A stretch of 64,000 bases of DNA from Gari tellinella (GCA_922989275.2 OV277861.1:20490479-20554478), one strand, 5' to 3'; counted from the stretch's first letter, positions 19,050 to 29,589 are shown. The notes: generated by a model not told the origin, from the sequence alone. Numbers and translations are program-made.

Positions 19050-19156
19050 AGCAATGCTTAAGTAATGTTAGAAAAAATAGCAATGTTAAAGCAATGCTTA
19101 AGTAATGATTAAGCAATGTTAAAGCAATGCTAAAGTAATGCTTAAGTAATGCTAAA
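19050..19156 (+). promoter_or_regulatory. Iteron cluster beside the right TIR
   Basis: About nine head-to-tail copies of a 10-12 nt unit, GCAATGCTTAA or GTAATGCTTAA with small changes. It lies between the start of the 178-aa gene and the right TIR. Such iterons could bind a replication or transcription factor. No equivalent array is present beside the left TIR. Confidence 0.7.
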
Positions 19157-19225
19157 GCAAAAATAGGCTACTGGAGTAGAGGGTTAACCCTTCCTGGGTT
19201 TTTGGGGGGTGGCCGAGTTTGTAAT

Positions 19226-19432
19226 TTTTTTAGGGGTGTTCGAGAGTTTGTAATTTTTTTAGGAGGCGGTCGAGAGCAGTACTCGCAATTATATATATGT
19301 AAAGTAGGGATCCAATTTTTTTTTTTTTTTTAGGGGTGGTCGAGTTTGTAAATTTTTTTTTGGTCTGGTGGGAGAGAGTAAAAAAATAATTTTTTTTATG
19401 GGTGGTCCAGGATCCCTACTTTACATATATAT
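19226..19432 (-). repeat. Polinton right TIR
   Basis: Inverted copy of 4812-5017, 207 bp, ending CTTTACATATATAT directly before GATCCG. The inner edge carries one further diverged repeat unit (GGCCGAGTTTGTAATTTTTT) not present at the left end. Confidence 0.9.
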
Positions 19433-19438
19433 GATCCG

Positions 19439-20415
19439 ATAGCGACTTCATGGTCATTGGTCGCCGACCAATTCATAAAAATGTTGCGCTCTTGTATGAT
19501 CAGATTGCGCTCCGTTGGCGCACAAAGGCGACTAAGATGCGATCTATTGCGCTCTATTTGCGCTCCGACGGCGACCACTGCGACCTATGGCGCTCAAAAG
19601 AGATCTGATAGCGATGTCGGCGACCGATGGAGATCCATTACCGCTCTGTTAGCGCTCTACTTGATCTGATTAGGGAGATATCCTATGAAGACCTGTGGCG
19701 CTTTGCCGCGCTCATTCGTTTTAAATTCGCTAGCAGATATTTTAGCAAATAGCCATACATATAGCTGCTTTCTTTTTGACTTGTCTCCACTCAGTGCAGG
19801 AACATAGTAATGCAGACGATTCCTATAAGAGCTTTCTGCATTACGATCGTACTGCCACAAGTCACTAGAAATCTGTGTTTTTTCATTTAATAGTTACTAC
19901 AAATGCTCTAACGCACATCAAAATCAATGTTAAACGCCATTATATTAACACACTTTTCGGTATCATCATTGTATGGGTGTATAACAGTTTGGATCCGGAT
20001 GAGACGTCCAGTTGCATCATGCAATTTGGATACATTAATAGAAAATACTATCGGGTATTTTAAAATGCAGAGACTCACTATCAGATCGCCACGGTGCGCG
20101 AAGTATCTACTGATTTGCTTTGTTGGATGATGGTGGCGCTCTAAGGTGATCCGATAGCGCTCTAGTTACGATCTTGGCGATCAAGTAGCGCTCCGATGGC
20201 GACTTAGGCGATCAATTAGCGATCTAATGGCGTTCTAGCCGGAGCGCCACGGATCTTTGTGCAGGGGAGTAAACCGACGGCGACCATGGCGATCATGGAG
20301 ATCAGATAGCGACCCGTTTGCGCTCAGGTAGCGCTCCTGGCGACCTCGGCGCTCTGCATGGCGACCTGCGGCGCTCTGACAGAGCGCCATAGATCGCCGT
20401 CTCGTGGAATGGGGG
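19439..20415. repeat. Right arm of phased GCGATC/GCGCTC word array
   Basis: Two blocks of words (19439-19720 and 20085-20415) flank a non-repetitive middle (about 19720-20080). In the blocks, GCGATC, GCGCTC, GCGACC and GCGTTC recur every 10-11 nt. The last 25 or so nucleotides invert the left end at 4659. It lacks coding capacity. Confidence 0.75.
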
Positions 20416-20419
20416 TATA

Positions 20420-22722
20420 AGTATGTCTGTGTCAGACCTGATTTTCCTGTACACAAAACAGTCATCTGCAAAGAGTCTGACATTTGAAGTAACACTGGAG
20501 GGAAGATCATTGATGAAGAGAAGAAATAGAAGAGAGGGCCCAACCCGGAGACTTGTGGTACGCCAGAGTCTACAGTGACTTCTGTTGAGAAGGAGCCATC
20601 TACAACCACTGTTTGTGTTCTGTTGCCAAGGAATGCCTGGATCCATGTTAGAGTAATTCCCCTTATACCGTAATGGTTTAATTTGAGGAAGAGTCTTTTG
20701 TGGTCAACTACATCGAAGGCCTTGCTGAAGTCCATTACAGCTACGTCGACTTGCCGCTGTTTGACTGATTGTGTAAGTTCTTGTAGGAATCTTGTTAGTT
20801 GGGTTTCGCAAGATCTGCGTAAAAGAAAGCCGTGTTGGTTGTCTACTAAGATGTTATGTTTGTCAAGGTGGTCAAGGGTGTTGCTTACAATTAACTATGT
20901 GTTCTAGTAGTTTACAGACTATGCAGGTCAGTGAAATTGGGCGGTAGTTTTTTGCCTGAAACTTTTCTCCTTTTTTAAATACTGGGGTGACGTAGGCTTG
21001 ATTCCATGCTAGCTGATGGGACTTGTCCAGTGAGTAGTGACTTATTGAAGATGATGGTCATGATGGGAGCGATTTCTGATGCACATTCTTTAAGTATGCT
21101 TGGTCTAATATTGTCTGGGCCGGCAGCTTTATGTTGTTTAAGATTAAGGAGTAACTTTTTAACCCCGTTTTCAGTGATTTTGATGTTTCCTAGATCTGGA
21201 AGAGGGTCATCATCAGGTTTTGTAAATACAGAAGAGATTGGCGGTTGGGAATGTTTGCTTTGTCATTGAAATTAGATTTCAAGAATCCCTCTTCTCTTAA
21301 TGGGGCTACTCCAGACGAATCCTTTTTCATGCCTTTTATGAAACTTCAGAACTTTTTTGTGGTTCCCTGTTTATGTTCAGAAGGGTCACACACACTATTA
21401 TTGGCGTAGTTCCAGTATGATGATCGTGTTTTCTTTTGAATGAGAGCTTTTATTTGTTTCAGCTTGGGATTTAGGGTGTTGGTTTTGCTTTTTTTCATTT
21501 TAGCGTAAAGTCTGTCCCTCTTTTTGATTAGTTTTTTTTTTATTTCCGAGTCAATCCATGGCAGGTGTTGTTTACCGTTGACGAATTTTGATGGATGGTA
21601 TTTTTCTGTTAGCTGTTCGAGTTTAGTTGTGAAACTATCCCATAGTTCTTGGACGCTTAACCTGTGTGTCGTGGCTTTAAGTTTATTACTGAGTAGTGAT
21701 AGTTCCTTTTTGATCTTGATCTAGTCTGCTTTGTCAAAAAGGCTTATTTCCCTTCTTTGTTTGAAGTTCATTCTGGGGCAGGAAGTTATGTCTAAGAATG
21801 GTATGCAGTGATCACTGAAGCCAGGAATTACTTTTACATTGTCCACAAGGGAGGAGTTATTTACAAACAAAAGAACTAGACAGCTTTGAGTTGTGTCAAT
21901 AATACGGGTAGGTTCTTGGACCAGCTGCACTAGGTTGTGAGCGTCAGCAAGATCTAGTAGTTTACTACACTCTTCAGTGTGTGAGGCACCCAAATGAACA
22001 GTGCGGGTTTTCCAGTTGATATCACCAAGGTTGAACGCTCCGCCAATTATAACTGTGTTTTTTGAGTTATCAATTGTAGATACAGTCTGGCTAATCTCCC
22101 CAGTCACACTGAAATCGCGGTCTGGACGGTAGGCACTGCATACATACAGGTCTTGCTTGCCTTTTTGCTTGATGTGCGCCCAAATAATTTCGGAATTGGT
22201 CTGAATGTCTACAGAGTCACTTATCAGGTTATTTGAAACCAAGATGAACACTCCACCTCCTGTACGTCGTTTTCGGTCTTTCCTATAATGTGCTCATACC
22301 TTGACATTGTGCGTGATACCATGTGCTACACTCCTCGCATTAGATGCCACGATCAGGATGCCAACCTACTACTGTCGAGCATATGCCACAAAGATCTGAT
22401 CTTACTGGCCGAGGGTTTGGTTCTATATCAAAGGCCATGGTAATTGAAATCAAACAGATGTAATGAGTGTGAGTTTGTTTTGTTTGAAGAGTTTTGTTTC
22501 TACTTTTCGGTAGTCCTGTACATAAGCCAAATATAGTGTTTATGGCAGGAGAACCGTTGGAAGATCTTATAAAAGTACTATATCTTTGTAGCAATTTTGA
22601 AAGTTGGTAGCGACTTGCACCAGTTTTAGCAATGTTGTTAAGTTCAATGGAGTCCATTTTTTTTGTAATTAACTCCTTTATTTGTTTGTACAGCTCAGCA
22701 CTCGTAATAAACAGAGCAGGGG
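20420..22722 (-). pseudogene. L2/CR1-like retrotransposon, 5' and central parts
   Basis: Read leftward: from 22657 an N-terminal ORF with a 2A-like word DIEPNPRP (22429-22406; the usual NPGP is changed) and a PHD-like Cys set (CGIC, then CEECSTWYHAQC) broken by a stop near 22344. Then, after loss of the N-terminal endonuclease region, the rest of an APE-type endonuclease (22251-21721) in which the usual GGDFN reads GGAFN while FSDH remains. Next a linker with KGMKKDSSGVAP carrying a stop. The reverse transcriptase follows with MDFSKAFDVVDH, SGVPQ and LFADD motifs up to the insertion point. It is inactive by several independent lesions, and its 3' part is at 3906-4654. Confidence 0.85.
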
Positions 22723-23694
22723 ATATTCAAATTCAAATTCAAATTCTTTATTTCAGCTTTAAGCAAAGTACTTTGCTTCTAGCCATATAAAGTACAAATT
22801 ATTAATGACAATAATGACAATACATGAAAGAATATAATACTTGTTGTGTAGGACACTGGGCACCAGTCGGTTTATGGAAAATTACTGTCATCCCAAAGTA
22901 CTGACGGTAGTATCTAGTATACACAATCTCATTACGCAGGCCTTACCTAAAGCCTTATTCATGCTTGAAGGTCCGGGACAAATTATTACGTAAAGTGATA
23001 CAAGTTCTTTTTTTTATCAACTTTCATCAAACAGATTCTGATTAATGGGATGCAAACCCCAAACATAGATTAATTAAGATATATGCGACCACCTGTTGCG
23101 GGACCAGTGGTGTTTGTTTCAGGTGTGTTACTGTATTGCTAAGGTCTCGTTCTCATAATGACATCTCAGGTATGCATACAATATCGGATTAAAATGAAAC
23201 TTTGACATCCAAAACGTCTAAGATAATCTAGGACATAATATCTTAATCACAGCTAACGTACAGTGAAATCACGGCTGGTTATACAGTGAATTTTTATAAA
23301 TAAGCAGCTAGTCATACACCATTTCAGTTTGTAGAAAACACATTATGTTGTGTTTTTCTGTTTGTGTTTCAATAACAGACACTTCAGGGGCATTAATATA
23401 TTCTCGCTGCGAGTGATAATTAATAATGTGATAGCAGAAATTTACTATAGGTGTCACTGGAACAGTTTTAAATCACGCTTCTACGGCGCGTCGGTAAGCG
23501 GTGCCAGTGATCAGAAGCTTATTTCAGAGATATTTTGCTTCAGATTCTGAAGATATTTGGTGAACTGAAAAGAATTTATCATGCAAGTGTACTGGACCAT
23601 ATATTACAATTGTTTGTTTACAAAGGGCTGTAAAATAAAGGTAAATCTTACCGGCTTCGCTTGAGTGTGGCTTATTTCGCGACATTTTGTCGAC
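22723..23694 (-). other. Older retrotransposon 3' tail and unassigned interior of the outer TIR element
   Basis: At 22723-22752 the minus strand shows AATAAA followed by about three TTTGAA units, a 3' tail typical of L2/CR1-group elements. It belongs to an earlier element abutting the 5' end of the copy described above. From about 22870 to 23694 I see no coding region or family I recognise. Confidence 0.5.
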
Positions 23695-23743
23695 TCGCTG
23701 ATCGCAGCTTCCGGAAGGTATACACCGGAGTTTACATACTGTG
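23695..23743 (-). repeat. Right terminal inverted repeat of the outer TIR element
   Basis: Inverted partner of 3703-3750 with one extra base; ends ...TTTACATACTGTG directly before ATTCC. Confidence 0.8.
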
Positions 23744-23858
23744 ATTCCGCTGAATATCTTTTTTAAATATATTTCTTGTTATCTCTGACGGTATGTTTGA
23801 CACTTGCCGAATCAAACTAACACGAGGTGTAAATACATGTATAAGAAACTACCTTATT

Positions 23859-24096
23859 TTAACCCATTACCCCATAAAAACACCTTTACGCATTTAATTT
23901 ATTCCTCAACTGAAGAATATAGCTCCAATTTGTACAGTTATGACTATATATTATAAAAAATATATATTTTATATTGTAGCAGTTAGCAGCTTTTAAAGCA
24001 GGCTGAAAGTAAAGCAGAATGCACCTTTACTTTCAACCTGGTTGATGTGGTAATCTGTCTTAAAAACTAGTAACATGCTATTGGGTAATGGGTTAA
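23859..24096. mobile_element. TTAA-flanked MITE, second copy
   Basis: Element 23863-24092 with TTAA at both sides and ends CCCATTACCCC / GGGTAATGGG. It has the same internal AAAGCAGGCTGAAAGTAAAG palindrome as 1431-1675 but with one arm partly lost. Confidence 0.75.
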
Positions 24097-24463
24097 CGTG
24101 CGTGGTTCGATCAGCATCTTTTCATGTACAAATGACAGAATATGTTCATACAGTGATTATTATTATATCACTTAATCGCGTCAACTGAAACATATAGAAT
24201 TATATATACTGGTAAAATATGTGTGCTTATATTCATTATACATCGTATTGCCGGGCTATTTAAACCAGCAAAGAACATTCTACTTTTAGACAGAGTTCAC
24301 CTAAAATGATATGTATTAAACATACATCTATATAGCTATACTCTAGAGCTACAATATTTCATTATTTTTATCTCATTCTGTATCAGTGTAACTTCCAGTA
24401 CATGTCAGAGTCGTATTTAATTTGACTGCAAGTCGAGCATAGTGATGGTACATCTATTATCTA

Positions 24464-24709
24464 CAGTGGAGAATGTGTTATTCTTTCCCAATAAACGCGT
24501 TTACGCTAAAACTATTTTTTGCAGTGCAAACAGTTTGGAGCCAGATCAGACGCCGGGTAACCCGGCGTCTGATCAGGCTCCAAACTGTTTGCCACCAAGA
24601 TAAACATGAAATATCAGAATAGACCAAAAGTTGTTCTTTTCTACGTTTTATCGCTTTGCATTTGCGTACGTTTGCGTTTAAACGGGAAAGAATAACAGAT
24701 TCTCCACTG
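24464..24709. mobile_element. Tc1/mariner-like MITE (CAGTGGAGA ends) with central 65-nt palindrome
   Basis: TA flanks both ends and the termini are CAGTGGAGA / TCTCCACTG. Inside are subterminal inverted AACGCG/CGCAAACG-rich arms and a central CAAACAG...CTGTTTG palindrome with core GCCGGGTAACCCGGC. TA duplication and CAGT ends fit Tc1/mariner. Relatives: 26889-27134, 27464-27712, 44424-44646, 46849-47069, and degraded copies near 28800-29039 and 44870-45096. Confidence 0.8.
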
Positions 24710-25035
24710 TAGGTGTTTGTCTATCAATTATCAAAATACGTCTCTACACATTGCTTATTTACCAACTGTTTCATAATTTCGAATTATTCTGTTATCATTT
24801 GAAACCTTCTAGCGACTCGAATATTGATTTTAATCGTTGTTTATAAACACGAGCTTACTATTGAGTTTATTTCGTATCCTTTGTTGTTAAAGAGACGACT
24901 TTTCATTACTCAGTTGTCATCATCTTTCCACATAGACTTAAGCTGTTTAGACAGTAACTATTTCAGCGTATTGCCAGGTACTAAATTGCAAACCACATGG
25001 TATAAAAGACAATATGTTGGCGACAAAATATCCTT

Positions 25036-25281
25036 GGGCCCGTTTCATAAAACTTCGTACGACAAAAACGGTCGTAAGTCAAAACTTTAAAATACATTTG
25101 ATTTCTGATTTTTCAATCTAATACTGCTTTGTGACATCTCTTTAGAATCGGCTTTTCAAGACGAGTCCAAAGAGATGTCACAAGACAGTATTAGATGGAG
25201 AAATAAATAATAATTGAGACTTTTATAATCTGAATTACGACAATATTAATTTTGTCGTAAGAAGTTTTATGAAACGGGCCC
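25036..25281. mobile_element. MITE with GGGCCCGTTTCATAAAACTT ends
   Basis: Imperfect inverted ends (GGGCCCGTTTCATAAAACTT and its inverse) enclose an inner palindrome around AGAGATGTCACAA. It lies 50 bp downstream (gene sense) of gene A exon 4. The target duplication is not clear. Confidence 0.7.
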
Positions 25282-25332
25282 CAGAATACCGGTATAGCAG
25301 CTTAGCACAAATGAGAAATATTTAACACATAC

Positions 25333-25533
25333 CCCCGTAGATTCCAACTTCACATAATTCAAACTTGTTTGATGTTGAAGATGCTGTAATGCGGACGTGT
25401 TGCACAAGCATGGGTTCAATGCACATTATTTCAATTACTTCTGCAATATCTGCGGTGCTGTGTTTGTAGCATAATGTAAAAGTGTTGGAATCAACATCAG
25501 TAACACCCTCTACACGAAAGTCCATAACCGTCT
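25333..25533 (-). CDS. Gene A exon 4: second half of first FTP domain
   Basis: The acceptor CAG ends at 25534 and the donor GTATGT follows 25333. The exon is 201 nt, phase 1/1, identical in length to gene B exon 4. It encodes DFRVEGVTDVDSNTFTLCYK, then IEIMCIEPMLVQHVRITAS and FELCEVGIYGG. The LCEVxIYG ending is the usual last strand of an FTP / F5/8 type C-like domain, completing the half encoded by exon 3. Two cysteines (LCYK and IMC) plus the terminal ELCEV cysteine match gene B. The intact frame and conserved boundaries argue for a functional exon. Confidence 0.88.
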
Positions 25534-25555
25534 CTGTCGACAAAAAAGAGGCATA

Positions 25556-25747
25556 CAGTCGAATTTCGATATTTCGAACTCGCTTAACTCGAACGAATGC
25601 GAAAGTTCGACACGTGAACTGCATTATTTAATGCTCGGTTAAGTCGAACATACCCATATTTCAAAGTAAAACGTGGCAAAGCCACGTTTTAACTTTGAAA
25701 TATAGGTATGTCCGATTTAAACCAGTTCGAGATATCGAAGTTCGACT
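25556..25747. mobile_element. TA-flanked MITE (CAGTCGAA ends) beside exon 4 acceptor
   Basis: TA duplication, ends CAGTCGAATTTCGATA / TATCGAAGTTCGACT, and a central palindrome around AACGTGGCAAAGCCACGTT. It starts 22 nt upstream (gene sense) of gene A exon 4, so the insertion left only a minimal polypyrimidine tract. Confidence 0.75.
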
Positions 25748-25961
25748 TAGTAGTTGTAATCAATAACTGTTAACCCTTAACATGCTAAGCGAGACTTGGC
25801 TAGCAATTGCAAACAAATGTAAACTATTTGAAACTCATATAAAAATTTCTTCAGATAAAAAAAAATCATTAAAATAATTTTAATCTTTTTTTGAAGACGA
25901 TATACTTGGAGCAGATGACAAATCAGCATGGTAAGGTCAACAGTGTACTAAATTTCAAGTA

Positions 25962-26304
25962 CAGTTCTCCCTCTCTACAACGACACCCAATGGGAGACAT
26001 AACCTGTGTGCGTTGTTCGGAGGGAGTCGTTATTGGGAGAGGAATTTACATTGAAAACAGCTTGAAACCAGATCAGACGCCGCGTTGAATCTGGATTCAA
26101 ACTGTTTGTCACTCGTTATTAACTTTTCTTCTGTTAAAATGTCCAATATGTAACTTTGAGAAAAACAGCAGACGAGAGCTTTAAGCAGACGTTATTACAG
26201 CAGTAAAAGCGTTAGACATAAAAATCCTGTTTGGGGAACTGCGACAAGGGTCGTTGTAAGGAGGGAATCGTTGGTCAGAGGGCAGTTGTAGGGAGGGACC
26301 ACTG
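25962..26304. mobile_element. TA-flanked MITE (CAGTTCTCCCTCTCTACAA ends)
   Basis: Ends resemble inverted CAG-TCCCTCTCTACAACG, flanked by TA. It contains a shortened copy of the CAAACAG...CTGTTTG palindrome near 26056-26110. It ends 16 nt from the donor-side edge of gene A exon 3. A better-preserved relative is at 62457-62783 in gene B. Confidence 0.7.
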
Positions 26305-26320
26305 TATATGCACCATTTAC

Positions 26321-26509
26321 CTGTGTTTGACTCCAGTACGAGCCCTACGATGTAGTAAGGTCTTTCAAAGTCTAACCTCCACCACGGGTCGTCGTCTCCG
26401 CCAGTATACATTCTGCTACATGATACGTCACTTCCGTCGACAGCTAACTTGGCCTCATCGCTAGTTTCATTGTACATAGCAGTACCAGAGTTGAGAATAG
26501 CAATATCTC
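26321..26509 (-). CDS. Gene A exon 3: first half of first FTP domain
   Basis: The acceptor TGCAG precedes 26509 and the donor GTAAAT follows 26321. The exon is 189 nt, phase 1/1, as in gene B. It encodes RDIAILNSGTAMYNETSDEA, KLAVDGSDVSCSRMYTGGDD, then PWWRLDFERPYYIVGLVLES. The NSGTA...AVDG...C...WWRLDF...YYIVGL pattern is diagnostic of the fucolectin/F5/8C-like fold. The paired tryptophans precede the strand that usually carries WW-x-VDL. Its downstream partner is exon 4. Confidence 0.88.
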
Positions 26510-26747
26510 CTGCATAAATAAATATAGTTCACAATATGGATTGCCTGCAGAATATTCTAAACTCAATATCAAGCATAACGCTAGTTTTAATCCATGCACG
26601 ATTATTTACCCTTTCGGCGCCCATTTGATCTTGAGGTTTTACCCCATTCAACGCTTTTTATGTCAACTGCTTCAATATTGTGGTTGCAAAATCGTTTCAA
26701 AGTAAGATTCAATGTAGTATGACTTAAAAATATATACATACGAGTGG

Positions 26748-27134
26748 CAAACAGTTCGGATCCTGATCAGACGCCGCTTTACGCGGCCTCTGATCAGGGT
26801 CCAAACTGTTTGCAAAGTCGACTTTATGCGACTTCGGCGCCGAAAGGATTAACACCATAACTGCCATATAGTCCTCAGTTTTAAAATACAGTGGAGAATC
26901 TGTTATTCTTTCCCATTTAAACGCAAACGTACGCAAACGCAAAACACTAAAACGTAGAAAAGAACAACTTTTGGACATTTCTGATAATTCTTGTTTATCT
27001 TGGTGGCAAACAGTTTGGAACCTGATCAGACGCCGAGTTACCCGGCGTCTGATCTGGCTCCAAACTGTTTGCACTGCAAATAATAGTTTTAGCGTAAACG
27101 CGTTTATTGGGAAAGAATAACAGATTCTCCACTG
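26748..27134. repeat. Palindrome (26748-26813) followed by a CAGTGGAGA MITE (26889-27134)
   Basis: Two separate repeats in gene A intron 2. The first is a bare 65-nt CAAACAG...CTGTTTG palindrome. The second is a TA-flanked copy of the 24464-24709 family with the GCGTTTGCG-rich arms reversed in order. Confidence 0.75.
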
Positions 27135-27463
27135 TAACTGGCGTCTGCTACAATTTTCGATCCCAAATATTAAATATTTTGACTAAAAATACATGTACGA
27201 AATTAAGTGTTAAACAGTTTGGATGCTGATCAGACGTCGTGTGACATATTTACACACTCATTTAAGCACCAAATTATATGGCGTAACCACTTATTAGAAT
27301 TGTCTTTGAGAGAAAATTCTAATAAACTGACACCATAGGGTTTAATGCAGAAATAAAAAAACAAAAAAAACAACCTTATCATGAGCTTCAAAAAAGCTGG
27401 TTTATAGTGTAATGCCTTGCTTGGGTCTTTCCCAGTTCAACCACAAATTTTGTTTACGTAATA

Positions 27464-27712
27464 CAGTGGAAAAAAACGTTATTCTTTCCCAATAAACGCG
27501 TTTACGGGAAATCTATTATTTCCATTGCAACCAGTTTAGAGCCAGATCAGACGCCGGGTAACCCGGCGTCTGATCAAGCTCCAAACTGTTTGCCGCTCAG
27601 ATTAAAATGAATAGTCAGAATTGAAATTTGTTATTTCCTACATTTTAGTGTTTTGCGTATGCTTTGCGTTTTGATTGCGTTTAAACGGGAAAGAATAACG
27701 TTTTGTCCACTG
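27464..27712. mobile_element. CAGTGGA-type MITE abutting exon 2 donor
   Basis: TA-flanked, ends CAGTGGAAAAAAACGTTATT / inverse. It ends 13 nt from gene A exon 2, leaving just the GTAAGCATAG donor region between exon and element. Confidence 0.78.
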
Positions 27713-27725
27713 TAACTATGCTTAC

Positions 27726-27884
27726 GGTATTGGCAGCCGGGTCCCATATATCCATACGCACAGCCGCTCGTGCAACTTCCGGAAGTCCTGTCGCATTGTT
27801 CGTTGTTGACGCAGTCGCATCTGTACTCACAGCTGAATCCAAATTGTGTAATGTTGTAATGCCCGTTGGTTTGACAAGTCTGAC
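27726..27884 (-). CDS. Gene A exon 2: EGF-like module
   Basis: The acceptor GAAACAG precedes 27884 and the donor GTAAGC follows 27726. The exon is 159 nt, phase 1/1, equal to gene B exon 2. It encodes GQTCQTNGHYNITQFGFSCE, then YRCDCVNNEQCDRTSGSCTS and GCAYGYMGPGCQY. Eight cysteines and the GxMGPGCQ ending fit an EGF-like module of the MEGF/laminin type, which sits directly after the signal peptide. The module could mediate protein contacts or spacing of the lectin domains. Confidence 0.9.
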
Positions 27885-29589
27885 CTGTTTCAACATCAAT
27901 CGTATATGTATCACTGGGGGCCAACTACGTATTATCATTAAAATGTATTGCTACGACAAGTTATATTGGTTGTGTATTCCTACGAACTTAGTGTATATAC
28001 TTGGAAGTGTTTTGCTACGAAAAAAGTTGCCTATTATAATACCCATATGAGTTGTCGTAGCAAAACATTTAATGATATAGACCGATTTTGTTTCACCTGG
28101 CAGGACGGAGCTATTCTTTTTCAAAGATTAGCTAATTTGTATTTGATTTTAGGGGTGATAGATTATAGTTCCGTATTGAATAGTTATTTTCCTATACTTT
28201 CAACATGAATAAACACATTTCCACGTTTAAAAGGTGTGTACATTGTTCCCTCTCTATAAAAAACACCATGCGGGAGTGCGTGTGTTGTTCAGAGGCGGTT
28301 CAGAGGCGGTTGAGAGAGGAGAAAATTAAGACTTGGTTTACATTTGCAAACACATTGAATCCAGATCAGACGCCGCGTAACGCGGTGTCTGATCTGGATG
28401 TAAGCTGTTTGTCATTCTTCATATATTCCGTCTGTCAAAATGTCCACTAATATGTAATATTGATATAAAAAACCGACAGACGACAGCGGTAAATTAAAAC
28501 TGTGGTATCGTTATTTATTATGTTTGTTTTTAATTACGCTAAAGAGTGAATTCGCATGTGTTTATTAATAGACAGAGTTGCTTGAAGAAGGAATTATTCG
28601 TATTGAATATATCTATAATCTATGATCCGGTTTTAGGTTTTACAAACTGACATACTAATATCTCCGTGAGGTGAACTCACCTGCTTAATCGAGTACAATT
28701 GCATTCAGACTACGGAAGAAGGAACATAAATGAGCTGTAGCCTGTTCAGTTACCACTGTTTTCTGTGTAGGTTAGCAGTTTGTGCCCAGTGTGTAGCGTG
28801 CAGAGTACATTACAGAATACGTTTTATTTCCAAATAACCACGTTTACGCTTAAACTATTATTTTCATTGCAACACTTTGGAGCCAGAACAGACGCCGGAT
28901 AACCCGGCGTCTGATAAGCTCCAAACTGTTTGCCACTCAGATTAAAACTGGTAGTCAGAATTGTTTAAAATTGTTCTAAATTTCATTGCAATGCGTTTGC
29001 GTCTAAACGGAAGTACATGTATAACGTTTTCTCCACTGTATTTCAGACCGGTAGCCAACTCGCAATCGATGGCCATTGACGGCCATCGATTTCCTTACTG
29101 ATCTCATGGCTGGTGTAAGGAAGATATCATATAACAAACATATTGTTTGTTTGATGGCTTGGGTACTGAGATCAAACTTGCCTATTTAGAACAAATGAAA
29201 CCAGCTACTACGGTCGAATGTCGAGAAATCAACATCGCTTTTAAAAAGACATCTCCTGACCTGATTTCGGTGAAAACACAAAGTCAGGCAGTTCACATGC
29301 AAAACTCATGAATTTTGAGCACCTACCTATAGCAAATAACCATAGAAGAGTCTCATGTGAGGTCCGTTCCTTATATTTGATAGTTTGGTAAGAACTATAC
29401 ATCGAAAAACCCTTTGAGTTGAGTATGCCAGTGTCTCTAAAGGGATAATACGATGGCTATGGCATGTGCTGCATGCTTTAACATATATTTTACACCTATC
29501 AAGAACAATGAGAGTGACTCTTACCATTGTAAGATCAGTACGTTTGTTACCTTGACTTTCGACCTCCATTTTCAAAGAGTTTGTCCCGG
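27885..29589. other. Gene A intron 1, proximal part: only repeat fragments
   Basis: Contains palindrome copies near 28343-28412 and 28865-28935, a fragment of the TCCCTCTCTA MITE near 28236-28330, and a degraded CAGTGGAGA-type element at about 28800-29039. No exon is seen. Confidence 0.6.

Larger units (their letters stand above)
4806..19438. mobile_element. Polinton/Maverick element, full length, with 6-bp target duplication GATCCG
   Basis: The element is 4812-19432 (14.6 kb), with GATCCG directly outside each end, the 6-bp duplication expected of Polintons. Terminal inverted repeats are 206/207 bp and nearly identical. Gene content is diagnostic: protein-primed family B DNA polymerase, retroviral-type integrase, A32-like packaging ATPase and a double jelly-roll capsid candidate, plus small membrane and structural proteins. 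The zinc-binding ORF, polymerase and 506-aa protein are on the plus strand; the rest are on minus. The DNA is markedly more AT-rich than its surroundings. The polymerase is frameshifted and the integrase has an in-frame stop, so this copy cannot obviously replicate or move alone. No adenain/Ulp1-type maturation protease was recognised. Confidence 0.95.
4655..20419. mobile_element. TIR element rich in GCGATC/GCGCTC words, TATA target duplication
   Basis: The element spans 4659-20415, with TATA directly outside each end (4655-4658 and 20416-20419). The ends are inverted copies starting CCCCCATTCCACGAGACGGC. Without the Polinton inside it is only about 1.13 kb. Both arms consist mainly of GCGATC, GCGCTC and related words spaced about 10-11 nt apart. 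There is no coding capacity of its own. The insertion point is internal to the retrotransposon reverse transcriptase, and one TATA copy restores the frame, which fixes the duplication at 4 bp. The transposase family that moves it is unknown. Confidence 0.8.
3698..23748. mobile_element. Outer TIR DNA transposon with 5-bp target duplication (ATTCC), host of nested insertions
   Basis: The element spans 3703-23743. Both ends start CACAGTATGTAAACTC (inverted) and continue as matching inverted repeats for about 48 nt. ATTCC lies immediately outside on each side (3698-3702 and 23744-23748). Gene B intron 4 at about 61880 has a sequence resembling the uninterrupted site, with a single ATTCCGCTGAA. 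No transposase is seen in the part not occupied by later insertions, so it is probably non-autonomous. The superfamily is not assigned; a 5-bp duplication fits few well-known groups. Confidence 0.75.
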
